The notes: generated from the letters alone by a model not told the origin. 64,000 nucleotides of DNA from Paulinella micropora (GCA_009731375.1 BJOX01000061.1:108588-172587); one strand, 5' to 3'. Shown: positions 54,616 through 64,000, numbered from the stretch's first letter. A program made the numbers and translations.

Positions 54616-55420
54616 ACACCGCCAGGTGCCTACATCACGTATATTTCCATGAGTTCGTATGTATATATATATCTATATGTCAGCCCAAGCACACCGAGCA
54701 ATGTGCAATGTGTGTGTCGTTCTCGTGTCGGTGTTCGACTCTTCTGCTCGTTTCCAAACGCTGGTCAACAGCGTGACAACGTGGGTGCACTCATGCCCCG
54801 GTCATCTTTGCTGTCCGCGTGTTCACCCTCGCCCTACTGCGCGATTTGCGGCGGTATGTAAATAGGGACATGTTATATTTCTTAGTGGTATAGATATGCT
54901 TATGTGTATACGTAGGGCCGTTGGGTGCCTTAGAGCCCCTTCCATCCAAACAAAGAGCAAACAAGAGCGAGCATAATATCTAGGACACTCTGTGGGGAAT
55001 AACTTATCATACACCACTCATGCAATTGCCGCGGGAGGCGGGTGTGCAACTCGAGAGGAGGTGGGTATAATGTGGAATGCCAACCATATGAACGGGCATT
55101 GCTGCGCGTCAACATGGTTAGCCCGAAGCTATTCCGACCCCTGGTGGAACACCAACTACTAGCCCGTCAAGATACCTTCAGGGCCGTCGCACCTCACGGA
55201 GGGTAAGGCAGGGTCTTTTCCCGTGTATCATGTCATGTTAGGCTCTCTTTTGCTATCTCTAATAATAATGGACTTAGGTAGTATTTTAAAAGATATGGAG
55301 TCCAAAGCCGTGTCCCTTTCCCATGGCTAGTTTCTTACTGTTGCTGCCCAGTATTGGTCTTTGGATCTCGCATACTACCCGTGTTAACTATGCTTGTGAG
55401 GTGTCACACGGCATGCTGGG
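54616..55420. other. Spacer between gypsy-2 ORF3 and ORF4
   Basis: About 800 bp without a convincing reading frame on the element's strand. It may hold a splice acceptor or leader for ORF4. I see no promoter or LTR-like repeat. Confidence 0.4.
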
Positions 55421-55816
55421 CTAGGCTAGCTTACGCCTCTTCGCCTGCCCTAATTTGGCTTTCTTATATTTGCCTGGTGGTGGTGCCCCGATGAAATGGG
55501 TCGCTATGCCCTCGGCTACTATTTCATCCCACACCCGTAGGGGGATTCGACCGTGCTGTAGATCGAATGGGTAATCCAGCACCATCCTAGGCCACGCCTG
55601 TATTTGCCACGGCGTGTAGCCTTCGGACTTGTCCGTGATGCCTTTCCAGAACGTTTCGACTTGGTTGGAATCGCGGTACACTGGATAAAAAGTCCACGAT
55701 TCCGGCTCGTCGAGGTCCTGGTGTGAACGATAGAACTGCAGTACGGGCGGCTCGGCTTTGATTGCCTTGCTTGTGCGCGTAACCCGAGTCTGCGGCTCCC
55801 ATTCTCTCACTTTCAT
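55421..55816 (-). CDS. gypsy-2 ORF3: conserved post-integrase protein
   Basis: An intact 131-residue ORF starts at ATG 55816. The ATG overlaps the stop of the upstream frame as ATGA (context TCATGA), which favours re-initiation after termination. It is homologous to ORF3 of gypsy-1 over its full length. Shared features are V-L-(Q/H)-F-(Y/W)-R-S, (F/Y)-x-PVYR, T-x-W-x-IQA-x-PR-x-VLD-x-PFDL, IP-x-x-x-WD and G-x-PPPGK, then a lysine/arginine-rich end that could bind nucleic acid. No signal peptide, membrane span or known fold is recognised. Conservation between two clearly diverged elements argues that it is a real gene. Confidence 0.75.
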   Translation of the reverse strand: MKVREWEPQTRVTRTSKAIKAEPPVLQFYRSHQDLDEPESWTFYPVYRDSNQVETFWKGITDKSEGYTPWQIQAWPRMVLDYPFDLQHGRIPLRVWDEIVAEGIATHFIGAPPPGKYKKAKLGQAKRRKLA

Positions 55817-56833
55817 GAGGAAGAAATCGTTAAGGCAATCGTCGCAACATGTGCCTCTGGTGGCCGAAGAAGGTATATCTTTCCGACGTGCCAGTGCATG
55901 GTTTTCACGTCGTCGGCCGACCTCAGCTTTGATTCAGCTGGTGGGCGTCTTGGCGCCGGTTCAACCTTCTCCTCCTGTCCCGACTGTAGGTGGTTGGTTG
56001 GCCCTGGCGCGATAACGTCCCCCTCGGAAGCGTCGGCTTGTTCAACCGCGACTTCGTCGGTTTCGTTATTATTCGGATCATTCCCCTCGGCTTCGGCCGG
56101 CAAGGGTTGTGTCGGGTTCTCTTTCGCCTCGGCCGACTTGTCTCGGCGCTTGGGCGGCGGACGTAAACTGTGTTCCAGCTTCTGTACCGCTTCCGTCATC
56201 GTTACGATCCAGCATGGGGTTAAAACGCATCAGCCGCCGTACATATACTACTAGCGTCTCACCCTTTCCCTGTATTCGGTATGTCAAAGCACCTACTTGT
56301 TCTGCGACAGTGTAAGGGCCTTGCCACATCGGGAAGAGTTTGACGCTAACTAAGTTGGGTACCTGGGGTACGTACAGGAAGACTAAGTCCCCTTTATGGT
56401 ATTCCCCCGACTCATACTTGACCTTGTTCGGCGTCTGCTGGTTTTGTTTGTGAGCCTCTTCGGCCTCCCGTGCCTTCATGACGGAGTGTCTGGCTTCCGC
56501 CATAACTCGTAGGCGACAGGCCATCAGCTCATCATGCTCCAAAAAGCCCCCTTCCGGGAGGTTTGGTAGCACCAGCTCCTCCGGAATCCTCAAGTGCTGC
56601 CCGTATACCAGGAGATTGGGGGAAGCGCCAGTGGCTTTTCCGCCCAATGCCCTCGATGCGGTGTTGTTCATGGAGAACACAAAAGACGGTAAGGCCTTAT
56701 GCCATATGTGCTGATTATCGCGACAATACTGCTGGAGCGCGGCCTTGAGCGGTCTATGGACCCTCTCGATTTTGCCGTTGCTCTCTGGTGAATATGCAGT
56801 TACGTATTTCCATTTAAAGCCCCACACTGTGGA
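55813..56833 (-). CDS. gypsy-2 integrase C-terminal part (split by copia-4)
   Basis: Continues the integrase from 63488-64000. It has the Glu-bearing helix (NGKIERVHRPLKAALQ), the FSMNNTASRALGG segment, and a GPY/F module (WQGPYTVAEQVGALTYRI). One frame change at about 56200 moves into the frame of MTEAVQKLEHSL, which aligns with the Pol tail of gypsy-1 (VDQALKRMEADF). The tail is acidic, contains MHWHVGKIYLLRP and ends with a TGA overlapping the ORF3 start. Apart from this shift and the inserted copia-4, it is well preserved. Confidence 0.8.
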
Positions 56834-56838
56834 CAGCC

Positions 56839-57130
56839 CTTTACATTACAATAACGGTTAGAATAATTTCTGACAGCAGTTACTCGTGATATGACAGTTA
56901 CGTCATTTATTATATGTCGATAGGACTGATTTACCTATTATTTACGACTGACCTAATTAATGAATTTGGCATTGTCAGCCAGTCACATGTTATGGTTTGC
57001 CGCCTTCAGTTTGGCGGTAATAATTTTACTCAGTAAATCTCTCACAATCTGTTCAACTGCGAACTACCAAAGTGTCCCGGTCTTCAACCCGGCCTTTGTC
57101 AACTAAGCTACCGGATTTATTAATACATTG
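56839..57130 (+). repeat. copia-4 5' LTR
   Basis: 292 bp from CTTTACATTACAATAACGG to TTAATACATTG, set by the CAGCC duplication on its left and the primer-binding site on its right. It does not have the usual TG...CA ends. It contains short inverted repeats (GCCGCC with GGCGG; CCGG with CCGG). Confidence 0.9.
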
Positions 57131-57145
57131 GGTTATGAGTGCTTC
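57131..57145 (+). promoter_or_regulatory. copia-4 primer-binding site overlapping the Gag ATG
   Basis: GGTTATGAGTGCTTC directly follows the LTR. Its first nine bases are the complement of CTCATAACC, the anticodon loop and 3' stem side of a methionine tRNA, as in Drosophila copia, which is primed by a tRNA-Met half-molecule. The ATG within it (57135-57137) is the Gag start codon. Confidence 0.65.
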
Positions 57146-58874
57146 TGCGACGAAGGATGCGGCGACTGTGATCCTGCAAGGCAAGGCGCCTGCGTTCATC
57201 GATGGTATTAAGGGGAGAAGCTGGGATGACTGGTTTGCGCAGGTAAGGGCGGATTTGTCCTCGGTCGAATGCTGGGAATATGTCGCGCCTTTGGCTGGTG
57301 TTCTGAGATGGCGGTCCGAGATTGAAGCTGAGCCTGCGGCGGGAGCACCGGATGCGGCTTACGGGGACCGGAAGGAGAACAAGAGAGAGGCTAAGGCGAG
57401 GGAGGCAAAGGCTCCTGCGGACGCAAAAGCTGGACCGGGGGCAGGAGATGGCATTACTTTGACCATGCAACAGCGACGGAAGATCATAGCCAGAAGGGCG
57501 CAGATCTTCATGTGGTTGTACAAAGCGCTAGAGTACGGATCGCCGGCGGAGAGGATTGTCCGACACTTGGTCAGAGAGCCTGCGCTGGGACCGGAGGAGC
57601 TCGTCGGCATCCTGCGTCAACGCTACCAAGGGAATGCGGCCCACCAGAAGCAGAAAAGGAACAGCATCGTAAGCAACTGGCAATTTAATGCTAAAGATGA
57701 TATGATGGCACAGCTGAGGGACTTTATGAGTCATTGTGAGTTCCTATAAGATAATGGTGAACCGGTCAGTGTCACACTGCAGATGCAGTTCGTGAAGACC
57801 GCCCTGGCAAAGTGTGCAGAGAAGCATTTGTGGAAGCCGTTCTTGGATGCGCAAGTTACCAATCCATCGCTGGAGTGGGACGACTTCGAAGCGGCCTTCG
57901 AAAGGAGAGTAATCGCTAATGAAGAGCAGAGGATGGCTACCAAAGAGGAGGCGGCGATGTGGGCGAACGGGCAAGCGAAAGGTGGCAAGAGCGACAAGGG
58001 GGATAAGGGCGGCAAGAGCGATAGGCCGAAGCTGGAGTGCTACAACTGTTCAAAAGGCCACAAGTACTTCAGGTGCATGGAGAAGTGTCGCATACCTGGG
58101 CACGAGCATGTAGGCAAGTCGTGCCCAACGCTCAAGGACAGGTACCGCAAGAAAATTCCTAAGGAAGAAAAACCGAAGAAAGATGTCGCGGCAAATGGAG
58201 GGAGAGACCAAGGACGCAAAGGTTCTGGTGCCCCGAAGAACCCCCCCGCCGCGGCCGTGTCGTGTATGGCGTTTGATCTAAGACGTCAAAGGCGAGCAAC
58301 GATGGTTGATCCTGTTCCAAGATATGCAGTGGGTGAGGAGGAGTACCTGGCTCCGGCGGCGGATGGTTCGGGACTGCGGGTGATACCTAAGAAGGGTGAG
58401 AAGACGTGTGGGTATGCATTTATGGCTCAGAATGAGACGAGGTTCGTTTTTGTGGCACCACCGGAGAGCGAGGCTGAAGGGAACCAAAGCGATGGGACGG
58501 TAAACGTGGCCGACTTCTTATGGTGTTCAACAATGCTCCCCTGGCGGAGCTGCATTGGTGGATGTGGTACTACAATCTCCGCATCTCTCCGGACGAATGG
58601 GAGCACTGGGCTAGTGGACTGTCGGGGGCTGAACCCTGTGGCAAAGACGCGCCGGTACCCTTGGAATGTGAAGCGTGTAGTGTCACCCAGCCTGCCAAGC
58701 CCAAGATGTGCTCTAGATGCAAAATGGTGGCGTACTGCGATAGAGAGTGCCAGAGAGTCGACTACCCAGCCCACAAGGAGTTCTGCAAATGGACGCAGAA
58801 CGAAGGCAAGGAAGACTGGGCTAAAGTCGTCGAGAGTGGCCGCGAGCCTCGGGGGTTGGGACCTCATAGTCTGA
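57135..58874 (+). pseudogene. copia-4 Gag with zinc knuckles, one in-frame stop
   Basis: It starts MSASATKDAATVILQGKAPAF and continues with GRSWDDWFAQVRADL in a capsid-like helical region. A TAA at 57747-57749 interrupts the frame, which then stays open to 58874. The nucleocapsid part has CYNCSKGHKYFRC (C-x2-C-x3-H-x4-C) followed by a second Cys/His cluster ending KSCP and a lysine-rich tail. From about 58520 the true product is encoded in the overlapping -1 frame, and the last 118 codons of this frame are probably not meaningful. The product packages RNA in virus-like particles. Confidence 0.75.
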
Positions 58875-60337
58875 ATGAAACGAGACGAAGAGGGGATGTG
58901 GCCTACAGAAGGCTGCTGAGGTATTGTACCGTCAGACCGGACGTGGGGGAGAGTGCTATGGCGCTACAACCGAGGTACAACGACATCTTGCTGCTGATGG
59001 GCCCGCCCAAAGAAGCAAACGAGTATGTACAGGCGAGCTGGGACATACTGCAAGAGGCGAAGAGGCATGTGACCTCGGAACCGGAACGGGTGTTGCTACG
59101 TGCCAAAGAACGTTACTTCCCCTGGGTATATCAACTGTCTTCGATTGAGGCGGCTACAGAGCAGGCGTTGGCGCAACGGCGTGCTGGGCTAAACACATCA
59201 GCTACGACAATGGGTCGAAGTGGTGGCACTAGTGATGTGATTGCAGGACAGGGGGAGTCGGCTTACAGTGAAAGACGAGTTGGACGATGGGAAGAGGAGC
59301 GAACGGTCATCACACTAGAGGGCGGTGGAGGTGATCCAGTACCCCGGAATGTGATGGATGATGAAAAGAAGCCACCAAACACGCCGCCTACGCAGGTGGT
59401 TAGCGACAATGCACAAGATGGTGATGTGGAAATGACTGAGGAAGGGAGGTCTATGCAAGAAGGAGGGCTGCATCGCGATGGGGGAGGTACCTCTACTGGT
59501 GGAGAAGAAGACAAGGGACCTACAGCTCACATGGCGTTTGAAGATGGAGTAATGGGCGGGCAGGACCTGTATGAAGTCTATCTTGACTGCGGGTCGTCGC
59601 AGCACATGGTTCCGATAGAAGACGCCCTAAGCAAGATTGGACAGGAGGAGGGGGTGGCAGTGAGAGGGATCTCTGGGCTCATCAAAACTGTGGCGATGGG
59701 GGATACGTCGTTTACAGGCATGAATGGAGAAGGTGGGCAGCAGGAGGTGGAGATGGGGGAGACCTACGTCTTACCTACCCTTGATCGTACGCTATTCTCA
59801 TCTGGTCGCCTACAGCGAACGGGTTACACAATAGTAATGCAAGATGACGAATTCTTCGTGATGAGGAAGAAGGTTGTGGTAGAGGCATGCGAAAAGATTT
59901 TGACTGGGAGCTTCGATGCTGATACGTGTCAATACCGATTTCACACGGCGAACCCACCTGGATGGAGGAAAGAGAAGAAGGAATGCTCACCGTTCCCCCA
60001 ATGCAACACTGCGTTTTGGTCTGTCAGCATGAAACCAAGTACTACGGTGGACATGAGTGAGATAAATGGCATATTTCACTTCGGGGAGACGATGGCACGT
60101 CAGTTCCTGAAGCAAAATGGGCTGACACCGAAGGGAAAGGCGTCTACCCTGAGGTGTGATTGCTTGGCCTGTTCTACCACTAAGATTACTAAGCACTCGT
60201 CATTTGAGGGGGCGTCGCTAACGCTATGTGCAAAGACGGGAGAGGACTGGAGTGCAGATGGTACCGGTCGTATACCGTTTCCGTTGTACGGCAACATGCC
60301 GTATTGCCTGTTGTTTGTGAAGAACGTGTCTGGATAG
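58502..60337 (+). CDS. copia-4 Pol part 1: MYND module, protease, GAG-pre-integrase
   Basis: This frame is -1 relative to Gag. It opens with ELHWWMWYYNLRISPDEW, then a full MYND finger (58667-58788) with C-x2-C, C-x2-C, YC, C, H and C all present. VAYRRLLRYCTVRPDVGES follows, the segment also kept in copia-1. An acidic linker then leads to the protease active site YLDCGSSQHMVPIED (Asp-Cys-Gly-Ser, where most have DSG or DTG) and a GAG-pre-integrase domain (FHFGETMARQFL ... CDCLACSTTK). The MYND sits between nucleocapsid and protease, so it would be part of Gag-Pol only. The frame ends where a -1 change leads into the integrase core. Confidence 0.8.
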   Translation, partial: KRGRLLMVFNNAPLAELHWWMWYYNLRISPDEWEHWASGLSGAEPCGKDAPVPLECEACSVTQPAKPKMCSRCKMVAYCDRECQRVDYPAHKEFCKWTQNEGKEDWAKVVESGREPRGLGPHSLNETRRRGDVAYRRLLRYCTVRPDVGESAMALQPRYNDILLLMGPPKEANEYVQASWDILQEAKRHVTSEPERVLLRAKERYFPWVYQLSSIEAATEQALAQRRAGLNTSATTMGRSGGTSDVIAGQGESAYSERRVGRWEEERTVITLEGGGGDPVPRNVMDDEKKPPNTPPTQVVSDNAQDGDVEMTEEGRSMQEGGLHRDGGGTSTGGEEDKGPTAHMAFEDGVMGGQDLYEVYLDCGSSQHMVPIEDALSKIGQEEGVAVRGISGLIKTVAMGDTSFTGMNGEGGQQEVEMGETYVLPTLDRTLFSSGRLQRTGYTIVMQDDEFFVMRKKVVVEACEKILTGSFDADTCQYRFHTANPPGWRKEKKECSPFPQCNTAFWSVSMKPSTTVDMSEINGIFHFGETMARQFLKQNGLTPKGKASTLRCDCLACSTTKITKHSSFEGASLTLCAKTGEDWSADGTGRIPFPLYGNMPYCLLFVKNVSG

Positions 60338-61848
60338 TATACCTGAAAGGGCATTGGAACCACACGAGGGCATCAGACATTGCTGTCAAGCAGCTGGCTG
60401 CTGTGAGGGTGTGGTCGAAGACCCAGACGGGGAACGACATGAAACAGTTCCGGACGGACAAAGAGTGGATCTCGAATGCGGTGAAAGATTTCCTCAGAAG
60501 TGAGGGGATTGAGCCCCGGTTACCCGTTCGTGCGGGCCCTAATAAGGATGCGTATGCTGAGGCAGGGATTCACATTGTTTTCTCATTGGCAGCTACGTTG
60601 CTAACCGCGAGGAGTGTGCCTGTCTACTTCTTGCCTCTGGCGGTCGACTATTCTATCTTTCTCATCAACATGCAAGCGAGAGCAGGGGCAAAGATGACGA
60701 GGCACGAGATGTTCTACAAGAGGCCAGCTCCACCCTTCTCCATCCTGAAGCCTTTTGGGTGCTTATGTGTGTACTACAAGGGTGGCAAGAAGGGCCAAGA
60801 GAAGGGAGTGCCAGGAGTGTTCATGGGGGTGAGCACAGAGGAGTCAGCCTATAAGGTGTGGAGTTACTACAAAGGTAAGCTGGTGACGACGGCGGACATG
60901 GTCGTCAGGGACTCTACTGTACATGGCTGGCCTACTCTCTACCCACGGGGCAAGATGGCATCGTCACTGCAACACAGCTTCCAAACTGCCAACCCAGTTC
61001 GAGAGAAGGGGGCCGAAAAGGGCGAAAAACCCGGTGCATTTTTTACTGCAAGTGAACAGCGACTGTTAGACAAATTGCTGGAAGTGGTAACTGGTGAAGA
61101 TAAAAATGATACCGGGGAAGAGGGGTGCATAGTGGAAGACGTGGCGGACGGACCGGAAGTGTTTTCTGCACGTGATGGTGTTCCAACTGACGAAGCTGGG
61201 GTTGTGGAGCTGGTGGTCGTTGGGGACGAGGGGTCGAGTAGTGGTCGTGCCAGAAAGGTGGGAGCAGGGGCTACTGATGGGAAGGTCGGAAGGGCAGCTG
61301 CTGGTGCACCTTTGCCTCGTTCAGGAGCATTGCAGGGTCGTGCTGGAGCGGACCAGAAGAGAGATGCAAGGGGGGTGCCAGTGGTGTGGACAGGTAACAT
61401 CATTGACACATCCAACATAGTTGCAGGGGTGAGGAGCAGGAAGCCAACGAAGCCAACTAACTTCCGCTCTGGTGCATACTTGGTGACGGTCCCGATTCCT
61501 CATCGAGAGGCTACTGCCTCAGGCAAATTTAACGACTCAAGGTTCAAGGACATCGACAAGCACCTCAGGTTGGGTGCTATCGTGGAGCGTCATGTGTCAG
61601 AGAAGCCTCCGGGGCAACCACTGGTCCCAACAAGGTTTGTCGACTTTGAAAAGCGAGAGACGGTCGATGGTCCGGTAGTGGATACAAAGTCAAGGATTGC
61701 TGGCATTGGTTTCCGACAACCGGCGTGGCAGTACGATAGAGTGGATCTACCGACGTGTAGAGTTGAGTGTGGTCTAGGTGTGCTCTTGCGGTATTGCAGG
61801 ACCTTGATATATTTGGAATGGACGAGGAGAGTGCGTTCCCGCAGGTAA
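60226..61848 (+). pseudogene. copia-4 Pol part 2: integrase and linker
   Basis: VWIVYLKGHW (60330) continues the integrase core after the frame change. The second Asp is in QFRTDKEWISNAVKDFL and the Glu in KDAYAEAGIHIV, followed by FLPLAVDYSIFLINMQ and LKPFGCLCVYYKGGKKG. A long low-complexity acidic/Gly/Ala linker (60960-61380) leads to the first polymerase residues (NIIDTSNIVAGVRSRKPTKP, then DKHLRLGAIVERHV). The frame breaks at about 61800. Confidence 0.75.
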
Positions 61849-63058
61849 AGCTGCGGGTACCGGTGTGGCTGCAACCTCCGGCTGGATACGCGCCACCTAA
61901 TGTGGTATGGGAAGCTCTTGGGGGGGTCAACGGTTTGAAGCCCTCTGGCCACATTTATTGGAACGACCGAGTGGTTCCGACTCAGAAGAAGATGGGCTTC
62001 GTGCAGAGCATCCTGGAGCCGGTCATGTTCGGAAGGATTGATCCTGAGACGAAGAAGACTGAAGTATTGACGTACCATGTCGATGATAACATTCATGCTG
62101 CAGCGTCTAAGGCAAGCCGAAAGGAGTGTGTGGAGAAGCTCAACGAGGAGTGGGGGAACGTGAAGGATCTAGGCCCGGTCAAACAGTTCCTCTCGCTTGA
62201 GTTTGAGGTTAGTAGGAAGGGTGGAGAATACACCATATCTATCTACCAACGCGAGTATACGGAGACGTTGATGGCAAGGTTCAAGAGGAGCGACGGGCGT
62301 CCATGGATGCCGGCCAAGACGCCGTGGTTGCCGGAGGGATCGAAGATGGTGCCGGCGCTGGGGGAGTACTCGCCACAGGAGATTGTAGGGAGTTACATCT
62401 ACTTGAAAGCGAGTTGCCCGGAGTCGGTTCTTCCGTTGAGTTACCTGGCTGAGCATCAGTCCGACAGGAGCAAGTTCGATTATCGAGCGGCGGAGCAGCT
62501 ATTGCGCTATTTCCTGTTCGTCAAGAACAGGGGTGTTAAGTTCTCGTCGAATGGCAACCGTACGCCGGAGGCGGACTCAGATTCGTCCTTAGGAAATGGA
62601 AGTCGCATGTACTCGCGAACAGGGGGTGTGGTGTTCCTGGCGGATGGGCTGTGATGGTGAGGGCTTCCAATCAGAAGCATTTAGCCACAGGCACGCAAGA
62701 GAGTGAAACTTATGCGGCTTCGGAGGTGTTGCATGATCTTGAGTCGGTGCGTAATATGATTCGGGCTCTGCCTTGGTCGGATGAAAACCCATTGAAAGCC
62801 GAGTTGATGGCGACGCCGACTCTCAATGTCGACAATCAGGCTACGGTGTGTACTGCGCCGGAATCGGTGTTTGGTAAGAAGCTGCGTCATATTGCTCTGA
62901 GGCATTACCATTTGACTGAGGCGATGAGGAAGGGGGAGGTTGTGATGCGTTGGGTCCCGTCAGCAGACAATCGCGCCGATGTTCTCTCAAAGAAAATCGC
63001 TAGCCCCTCCTTGTTCAAGAAGGGGGCAGACAGACTGTCTGGACATCAGTCCAAGTAA
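61767..63058 (+). pseudogene. copia-4 Pol part 3: reverse transcriptase and RNase H
   Basis: LAVLQDLDIFGMDEESAFPQ holds the first polymerase Asp. PAGYAPPNVVWEALGGVNGLKPSGHIYW corresponds to the LxKALYGLKQ region. The catalytic box is TYHVDDNIHAA, and GPVKQFLSLEFEVSR follows. A -1 change near 62650 joins RNase H with TGTQESETYAASEVLHD (Glu), TLNVDNQATV (Asp) and LRHIALRHYHLTEAM, ending in ADNRADVLSKK. The polymerase is diverged from copia-2 and copia-3, which form a separate family. Confidence 0.8.
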
Positions 63059-63181
63059 GCATTACTGAGGATGCTTATGCTTTTGCTCATTAGAGGTGTC
63101 CTATGATTTTAGTGATAAGGTTAGAATATATTTGTGACTTCTACCTCACTAGTGACTTTATTGGTAACTACCTCTGAAATT

Positions 63182-63189
63182 AGGGGGAG
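63182..63189 (+). promoter_or_regulatory. copia-4 polypurine tract
   Basis: AGGGGGAG lies immediately before the 3' LTR, the expected position for plus-strand DNA priming. Confidence 0.8.
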
Positions 63190-63482
63190 CTTTACATTAC
63201 AATAACGGTTAGAATAATTTCTGACAGCAGTTACTCGTGATATGACAGTTACGTCATTTATTATATGTCGATAGGACTGATTTACCTATTATTTACGACT
63301 GACCTAATTAATGAATTTGGCATTGTCAGCCAGTCACATGTTATGGTTTTGCCGCCTTCAGTTTGGCGGTAATAATTTTACTCAGTAAATCTCTCACAAT
63401 CTGTTCAACTGCGAACTACCAAAGTGTCCCGGTCTTCAACCCGGCCTCTGTCAACTAAGCTACCGGATTTATTAATACTTTG
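63190..63482 (+). repeat. copia-4 3' LTR
   Basis: 293 bp, identical to the 5' LTR except for an extra T in the GTTTTGCC run, CCTCTG for CCTTTG, and ACTTTG for ACATTG at the end. It is followed by the CAGCC target duplication. Confidence 0.92.
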
Positions 63483-63487
63483 CAGCC

Positions 63488-64000
63488 GAGCGGAGAGTTC
63501 GTTCGTAAACTCCGATCCCCGATCGCTGTACACATTTTTCGGCACTCCGGTATATCGGAAGACATGGTCGACCAGGGCCTCGCATGTCGATTCCGCATCC
63601 TTTTCCACCACTGGTACCGCGAACACATAATTCGAGAAGCGGTCTATGGCTGTCAGGATGTACCGATAATTGTGGGTCTCCGCTCGCGGTAGCGGTCCAA
63701 CGTAATCAACATGCAAAGTTTCGAATAGGTTCTCAACAAGCTTGTATTCGCCATAAAGGCCTCTCTGAGCCTTGTTGTGTGGTGTCTTTGTTTGCTTGCA
63801 GTGTTCGCATGTGTCGACTGTGTCGGCAATTGATTTCTGCATACCATGCCACCAAAACCTGCGTGAAATAAACCATGACATTTTATCCCTTCCTGTGTGT
63901 GAGTTGAGAGCAGAGCGGTGAGTAGCTAAAAGGATCGCCTTGCGTAAGTGGGTTGGTACCCACAGTGTCCACTTTGAAGGCGTCTTTTCCCACTTACCGC
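63488..64000 (-). CDS. gypsy-2 integrase N-terminal part (runs off the window)
   Basis: Open from the window edge. It has the zinc-binding domain (THRSALNSHTGRDK ... CEHCKQTK), then FETLHVDYVGPLP with the first catalytic Asp, YILTAIDRFSNYVFAVP, and VYSDRGSEFTNELSARL with the second Asp. The reading frame stops where the copia-4 LTR begins. Removing copia-4 and one copy of CAGCC restores the same number of residues between SDRGS and KW as in gypsy-1. The remaining gypsy-2 Gag and polymerase lie outside the window. Confidence 0.85.

Larger units (their letters stand above)
56839..63482 (+). mobile_element. copia-4: young Ty1/copia element nested in gypsy-2
   Basis: A complete 6644-bp element with both LTRs, 5-bp target duplication CAGCC (56834-56838 and 63483-63487), a primer-binding-site candidate, polypurine tract, Gag, MYND module, protease, integrase, reverse transcriptase and RNase H. 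It is inserted in the opposite orientation to gypsy-2. The LTRs differ at three positions only (one T indel, one T/C, one A/T), so insertion is recent. One in-frame stop and four frame changes interrupt the coding region. Confidence 0.92.

Noticed and set aside
58520-58874. Gag frame of copia-4 beyond 58520 as real coding
   Set aside because: The overlapping -1 frame carries the MYND finger, and this frame has no recognisable content.

Overview
This window is eukaryotic nuclear DNA from a repeat-rich genome. It contains genes with short GT-AG introns (44, 53, 53 and 58 bp among those I can place), LTR retrotransposons, a piggyBac-type DNA transposon, tRNA-derived SINEs and more than 8 kb of microsatellite. 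I cannot name the species. A unicellular eukaryote, plausibly an alga, is my guess from intron size and transposon style, and nothing here proves it.

Layout. 0.3-3.6 kb: a SINE in (AAT)n, a small zinc-finger-like ORF, microsatellite and T-rich repeats. 3.6-5.6 kb (minus): a broken reverse-transcriptase element with a C-terminal accessory domain. 5.6-8.3 kb (plus): a truncated copia element (copia-1) with a MYND finger. 9.1-15.7 kb (minus): copia-2, damaged but with all domains. 16.0-18.6 kb (plus): copia-3, a related 5'-truncated copy. 21.0-30.8 kb (plus): gypsy-1, a decayed Ty3/gypsy element flanked by diverged LTRs. 31.7-42.2 kb (minus): a predicted cellular gene whose small, phase-matched exons lie in introns made almost wholly of microsatellite. 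42.5-45.5 kb (plus): a divergently transcribed five-exon gene for a PLP-dependent class III aminotransferase fused to a multi-span membrane domain. 45.7-46.7 kb: SINE cluster and assembly gap. 47.9-50.7 kb: a piggyBac-like transposon with TTAA target duplications. 52-64 kb (minus): gypsy-2, which carries extra ORFs after the integrase. Its integrase gene is split by copia-4 (plus, 56.8-63.5 kb), a young insertion with near-identical LTRs and a CAGCC target duplication.

Only two loci look like host genes: the coiled-coil gene and the aminotransferase fusion, arranged head to head. The rest is mobile DNA. The strongest candidates for undescribed biology are: (1) the microexon gene embedded in microsatellite; (2) a MYND module, followed by a conserved AY-x-RLLRY segment, in two diverged copia elements; (3) a third ORF after the integrase, shared by both gypsy elements and starting in a conserved TCATGA stop/start context; (4) a copia gag start codon lying inside a putative tRNA-Met half-molecule primer-binding site; (5) a gypsy Gag with a CCCH-like finger and RGG-rich tail; (6) the aminotransferase-membrane fusion.

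Many element ORFs are broken by single-base frame changes, often near homopolymers. Some may be assembly errors rather than decay.
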